Of a stretch of 64,000 nucleotides of DNA, positions 60,438 to 64,000 are shown in pieces. The stretch comes from Rhodobiaceae bacterium (lineage in GTDB: Bacteria > Pseudomonadota > Alphaproteobacteria > Rhizobiales > TMED25): the NCBI GenBank assembly GCA_018651345.1, contig JABIEF010000073.1, positions 1 through 64,000 on the forward strand, in the 5' to 3' direction. The notes under the pieces are model-generated. The model saw only the letters and a program-made list of their open reading frames with translations, made no database searches and was not told where the DNA came from. Positions within the stretch are counted from its first letter, which is position 1. Each line of letters begins with the position of its first letter. A program made the position numbers and the translations under genes.

Positions 60438-61961
60438 ATGACAGACAAAAATACTGTCATTATAATAGGAGCTGGTCTTGCAGGACTATTTACAGCATTA
60501 AAACTAGCTCCATTAAATGTGAAAGTTATATCATCAAAGTCCCTAGGGTCTGGCACTTCTAGTCAATGGGCTCAAGCCGGGATAGCCGCCGCTGTTGGTC
60601 AAAATGACTCTGCAAATTTACATAAACATGACACGATATCTGTTGGTGCTGGAATAGTTGATGAATATGCTGCCGGGATTATGGTTGAGGCTGGACCAAA
60701 TAGAATTAATGATTTGATAAACTTAGGCGTTCCCTTCGATAAAGAATCTAATAATAAACTTCTATTAAAAAAAGAAGCTGCACATGGCATAAATAGAATA
60801 GTTTCTGTTAATGGAGATATGACCGGAAAAGCAATAATGAAAACGTTGTCTGAAACTGTTAAAAAATCAAATCACATAGATGTCATAGAAAATTTTAATG
60901 CCGTTGAATTATTAAAAGATCAAGATGGTATTTTTGGAGTTGTTATACAATCGAATCTAGATAATAAAAAAGAACAAAGATTATACTCTAGGAATATTAT
61001 TATAGCTACTGGTGGCATTGGCCAATTATATGAAGTGACAACTAATGCAATAGAAGCTAAAGGTGATGGTATCGCTATTGCAGCCCGTATCGGTGCAGAT
61101 TTATCAGACTTAGAGTTTGTACAATTTCATCCAACTGCATTTAATATAGGGATTGACCCTGCCCCCCTTGCAACAGAAGCCTTGAGGGGAGATGGAGCTA
61201 AAATTATAAATGAGAATGAAGAAAGGTTTCTTTTAAGAAGTCATCCAGAAGCAGAATTAGCTCCTAGAGATATTGTTGCGCGAGCAATCTATAATGAGAT
61301 CAAAAGTGGACATAAAGTGTTTTTAGATTGTAGAGGGGTATTAGGAAAGAGCATGAAAGAAACATTTCCTACAGTCTATAATTTTTGCAAAAAAAATAAC
61401 ATTGACCCAGAAAAAAAACCTATTCCTATTGCTCCTGCAGCACATTATCATATGGGAGGTATTACTACTGATGCGAACGGTAAAACAAATATAGCTGGAT
61501 TGTGGGCATGCGGAGAAACAGCTTCAACTGGTGTGCATGGTGCAAATAGATTAGCATCAAATTCTTTGCTTGAGGCAATAGTGTTTGCATCTATAATAGC
61601 AAAGAATATAAAGTCTTTACCTAACAAAAATCTTATTATTAAAAATAATAAATTTTCTCAATCTAATGTAGTAGAAATTAATTCAAAAGACCTAAAAATT
61701 CTAAAATCAATAATGACAAATAAAGTTGGGGTAGAAAGAAATGGGAAAGAATTAAATGAAGCCTTTAACGATGTCTCGATATTAAATCAAAAATATAAAA
61801 AAATTAATCAAATAAATAATACTATTATAACCTCACTTCTTATAATTAAATCTGCTATAAATAGAAAAGAGCATCGTGGAAGTCACTATAGATCGGATTT
61901 TCCAGAAACTAATTCATTGTTAAAAAATAGAAGCAAAATAACAATTAAAGATATAACCTAA
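60438..61961 (+). CDS. nadB: L-aspartate oxidase
   Basis: 'IIIGAGLAGLFTALKL', 'SSQWAQAGIAAAVG', 'HPTAFNIG', 'PAAHYHMGGITTDANGKTNIAGLWACGETASTGVHGANRLASNSLLEAIVF'. Confidence 0.97.
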   Translation: MTDKNTVIIIGAGLAGLFTALKLAPLNVKVISSKSLGSGTSSQWAQAGIAAAVGQNDSANLHKHDTISVGAGIVDEYAAGIMVEAGPNRINDLINLGVPFDKESNNKLLLKKEAAHGINRIVSVNGDMTGKAIMKTLSETVKKSNHIDVIENFNAVELLKDQDGIFGVVIQSNLDNKKEQRLYSRNIIIATGGIGQLYEVTTNAIEAKGDGIAIAARIGADLSDLEFVQFHPTAFNIGIDPAPLATEALRGDGAKIINENEERFLLRSHPEAELAPRDIVARAIYNEIKSGHKVFLDCRGVLGKSMKETFPTVYNFCKKNNIDPEKKPIPIAPAAHYHMGGITTDANGKTNIAGLWACGETASTGVHGANRLASNSLLEAIVFASIIAKNIKSLPNKNLIIKNNKFSQSNVVEINSKDLKILKSIMTNKVGVERNGKELNEAFNDVSILNQKYKKINQINNTIITSLLIIKSAINRKEHRGSHYRSDFPETNSLLKNRSKITIKDIT

Positions 61962-62815
61962 TGATAAAAATTGATCCAATTCCACCTCATATAATAAAAA
62001 AGTCCGTCAAGTATGCTATCGCAGAAGACCTAGGTCAAATAGGCGACTTAACAAGCAACTATCTTATTAGCAAAGATCAAGAGAATGAATGGGTAATTAC
62101 GTCCAATCAAAATGGAATAGTTGCAGGAATAAACTGCGCTGAATATGCATTCAGTTTTATTGACAAAGATATATGTTTCAATGCTTTTATTGATGACGGA
62201 GAAAAAGTTATAACAGATACTAAAATAGCATCAATATCTGGAAGAAGTTTATCTATTTTAACGGCGGAAAGAACTGCCTTAAATTTTATAGGACACTTAT
62301 CAGGAATTGCTAGCGAAACAAATAAATATGTTGAATTGACAAAACATACAAAGGCCAAAGTTGTCTCAACAAGAAAAACAACTCCAGGAATAAGGGCATT
62401 AGAAAAGTATGCCATACGTTGTGGTGGAGGATTTAATCATAGATTAGGCTTAGATTATGCAATTTTAATTAAAGATAATCATATCGAAGCAGTAGGTAGC
62501 GTAAAAGAAGCCTTAAAATTAGCAAAACAAAAAGCTAGTCATTTAATGTCTATTGAAATTGAAGTTGATACTATCGAACAATTAGAGGAAGCACTAATGT
62601 GTGATGCAAAGATAATACTTTTAGACAATATGACAATTGATAACTTAAAAGCTGCAGTTAAAATGAATAATGGGCGGGCTATCTTAGAGGCATCAGGTAA
62701 TATAAACGAAAATAATGTATTAGAAGTTGCAGAAACAGGTGTCGATATAATATCAATTGGAAGATTAACTCATTCTTCGCCTTCATTAGACATAAGTTTA
62801 CACTGTAGCAGATAA
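61961..62815 (+). CDS. nadC: nicotinate-nucleotide diphosphorylase (carboxylating)
   Basis: 'EDLGQIGDLTSNYL', 'TAERTALNFIGHLSGIAS', 'VVSTRKTTPGIRALEKYAIRCGGGFNHRLGLDYAILIKDNHI', 'LEASGNI'. Confidence 0.98.
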   Translation: MIKIDPIPPHIIKKSVKYAIAEDLGQIGDLTSNYLISKDQENEWVITSNQNGIVAGINCAEYAFSFIDKDICFNAFIDDGEKVITDTKIASISGRSLSILTAERTALNFIGHLSGIASETNKYVELTKHTKAKVVSTRKTTPGIRALEKYAIRCGGGFNHRLGLDYAILIKDNHIEAVGSVKEALKLAKQKASHLMSIEIEVDTIEQLEEALMCDAKIILLDNMTIDNLKAAVKMNNGRAILEASGNINENNVLEVAETGVDIISIGRLTHSSPSLDISLHCSR

Positions 62816-62817
62816 AT

Positions 62818-64000
62818 TTATTTATTCTTTATCATTATCTCTGCTTGCGCTGCTGAAAGTCTTGCAATTGGAACTCTATAAGGAGAACATGAAACATAAT
62901 TCAATTTACTCTCAGCGCAAAATTCAATAGAATTCGGATCCCCTCCATGTTCGCCACAAATGCCTAATTTTATAGAATTATTTTTTGCCCTACCTCTTTC
63001 AACTGCAATTTCTATTAACTCGCCGACTCCCTCTCTGTCGATGGATACAAATGGATCTCTTTCAAAAATACCATTTGAAATATAGGAGTCCAAAAATCTT
63101 GAAGAGTCATCTCTACTAATCCCGTATGTAGTTTGAGTAAGATCATTTGTTCCAAATGAAAAGAAATCTGCAACTTCAGCTATCTCAGCAGCTTTCAAAG
63201 CCGCCCTTGGCAACTCAATCATAGTTCCAACTGTATAGTGTAATTTTAATTGGTATTCATTTTCTATTTCCCTAGCAACACCATCAATCAGATGCTTAAC
63301 AATCTCTAATTCTCTTCTTGAGGCAACTAAAGGCACCATAATTTCAGGTTGAACTTTTTTCCCTGATTTTTTATTAATTTCAACACAAGCCTCAAAGATT
63401 GCCTTTGCCTGCATCTCAGGTATTTCTGGGTATGTTATTGCCAATCTACATCCTCTATGCCCTAACATTGGATTAGATTCAGACAGCTCTTCAATTCTTA
63501 TTCTTAATGTGGTAGAATCAACACCTAATGCAGTTGCTACTAAATCTATATCTTTCTGTGTATGTGGTAAAAATTCGTGCAACGGAGGATCTAGGAGGCG
63601 AATGGTCACTGGCAATTCATCCATAACCTCAAAAAGATCTAAAAAATCTTTCTTTTGCATGGGCAAAATCTTTAACAAAGCTTTCTTTCTACCCTCTACA
63701 TTATCAGCTAAAATCATTTCACGTACTGCATTTATCCTTCCTTCTTCAAAAAACATATGCTCAGTCCTACACAACCCTATTCCTTCAGCACCAAAACTTC
63801 TTGCTACCTCAGCATCAATCTTTGTTTCAGCATTAGCTCTTACTCTAAGCTTCCTAAACTTATCTGCCCATTTCATTAGTTGAGAAAAGTCTCCTGATAG
63901 CTCAGGATCCTTCATTTTTACCTCACCTGAAATTATTTGGCCACTTGAACCATCTATTGTTATTATATCACCGACCGTGAACTTGAGATCACCAATTATC
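62818..64000 (-). CDS. ppdK: pyruvate phosphate dikinase, C-terminal portion (continues past window end)
   Basis: 'GAEGIGLCRTEHMFFEEGRI', 'LDPPLHEFLP', 'GHRGCRLAITYPEI', 'FSFGTNDLTQTTYGISRDD', 'GICGEHGGDP'. Frame stays open from the track's Met at 63915 to the window edge (IIGDLKFTVGDIITIDGSSGQIISGEVKMKDPE). Confidence 0.96.
   Translation of the reverse strand, partial: IIGDLKFTVGDIITIDGSSGQIISGEVKMKDPELSGDFSQLMKWADKFRKLRVRANAETKIDAEVARSFGAEGIGLCRTEHMFFEEGRINAVREMILADNVEGRKKALLKILPMQKKDFLDLFEVMDELPVTIRLLDPPLHEFLPHTQKDIDLVATALGVDSTTLRIRIEELSESNPMLGHRGCRLAITYPEIPEMQAKAIFEACVEINKKSGKKVQPEIMVPLVASRRELEIVKHLIDGVAREIENEYQLKLHYTVGTMIELPRAALKAAEIAEVADFFSFGTNDLTQTTYGISRDDSSRFLDSYISNGIFERDPFVSIDREGVGELIEIAVERGRAKNNSIKLGICGEHGGDPNSIEFCAESKLNYVSCSPYRVPIARLSAAQAEIMIKNK

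Noticed and set aside
62107-63883. Antisense ORFs in nadC (62107..62415) and ppdK (63509..63883)
   Set aside because: Opposite highly conserved enzymes; no domain or ribosome site support.
1-64000. CRISPR arrays, prophage, insertion sequences, toxin-antitoxin or defence genes
   Set aside because: None seen on either strand; the window is housekeeping and metabolic genes with very little non-coding DNA.

Overview
AT-rich, tightly packed bacterial chromosome segment. Family content and gene order suggest a streamlined, probably marine, alphaproteobacterium; this taxonomic call is an inference. About 52 CDSs and one tRNA cover nearly the whole window. Main blocks, left to right: late cobalamin synthesis (cobQ 3' end, cbiB, cobC/cobD-type, cobT, cobS); phosphomannomutase, dusA, hemerythrin; a membrane PAS histidine kinase; cytochrome c maturation (ccmH, ccmF, ccmE); sufE; a split-type Mrp/Mnh cation:proton antiporter cluster with three NuoL/M/N-like subunits; msrB, oligopeptidase B, glutaryl-CoA dehydrogenase-like, sodB; a quaternary-amine (glycine betaine/TMAO-type) ABC transporter; MFS and CinA-like genes; a minus-strand C1/formyl-CoA block (ketopantoate-reductase-like, NAD-formate dehydrogenase A and B, fhs, ALDH1L-type formyl-THF hydrolase-like protein, formyl-CoA transferase, TPP-dependent oxalyl-/2-hydroxyacyl-CoA lyase-like, NIPSNAP) divergent from a Baeyer-Villiger-like monooxygenase and an amidase; then tRNA-Gln, pdxH, fabI, aroC, tlyA, dxs, xseB, Sua5-like, FAD oxidase, NUDIX, acuI-like, ygfZ-like, nadABC and ppdK (truncated by the window). 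The observations I rate highest are: (1) two genes (fdhA and a NUDIX gene) whose conserved N-termini have no ATG/GTG/TTG but carry an ATC or ATT exactly 7 nt after a GGAG(G) Shine-Dalgarno sequence; (2) the formyl-CoA/formate/THF block as a possible integrated C1 module; (3) the BVMO-like enzyme with His replaced by Gln in its fingerprint motif. I found no CRISPR array, prophage, transposon or rRNA. All identities come from reading motifs by eye; no searches were run.
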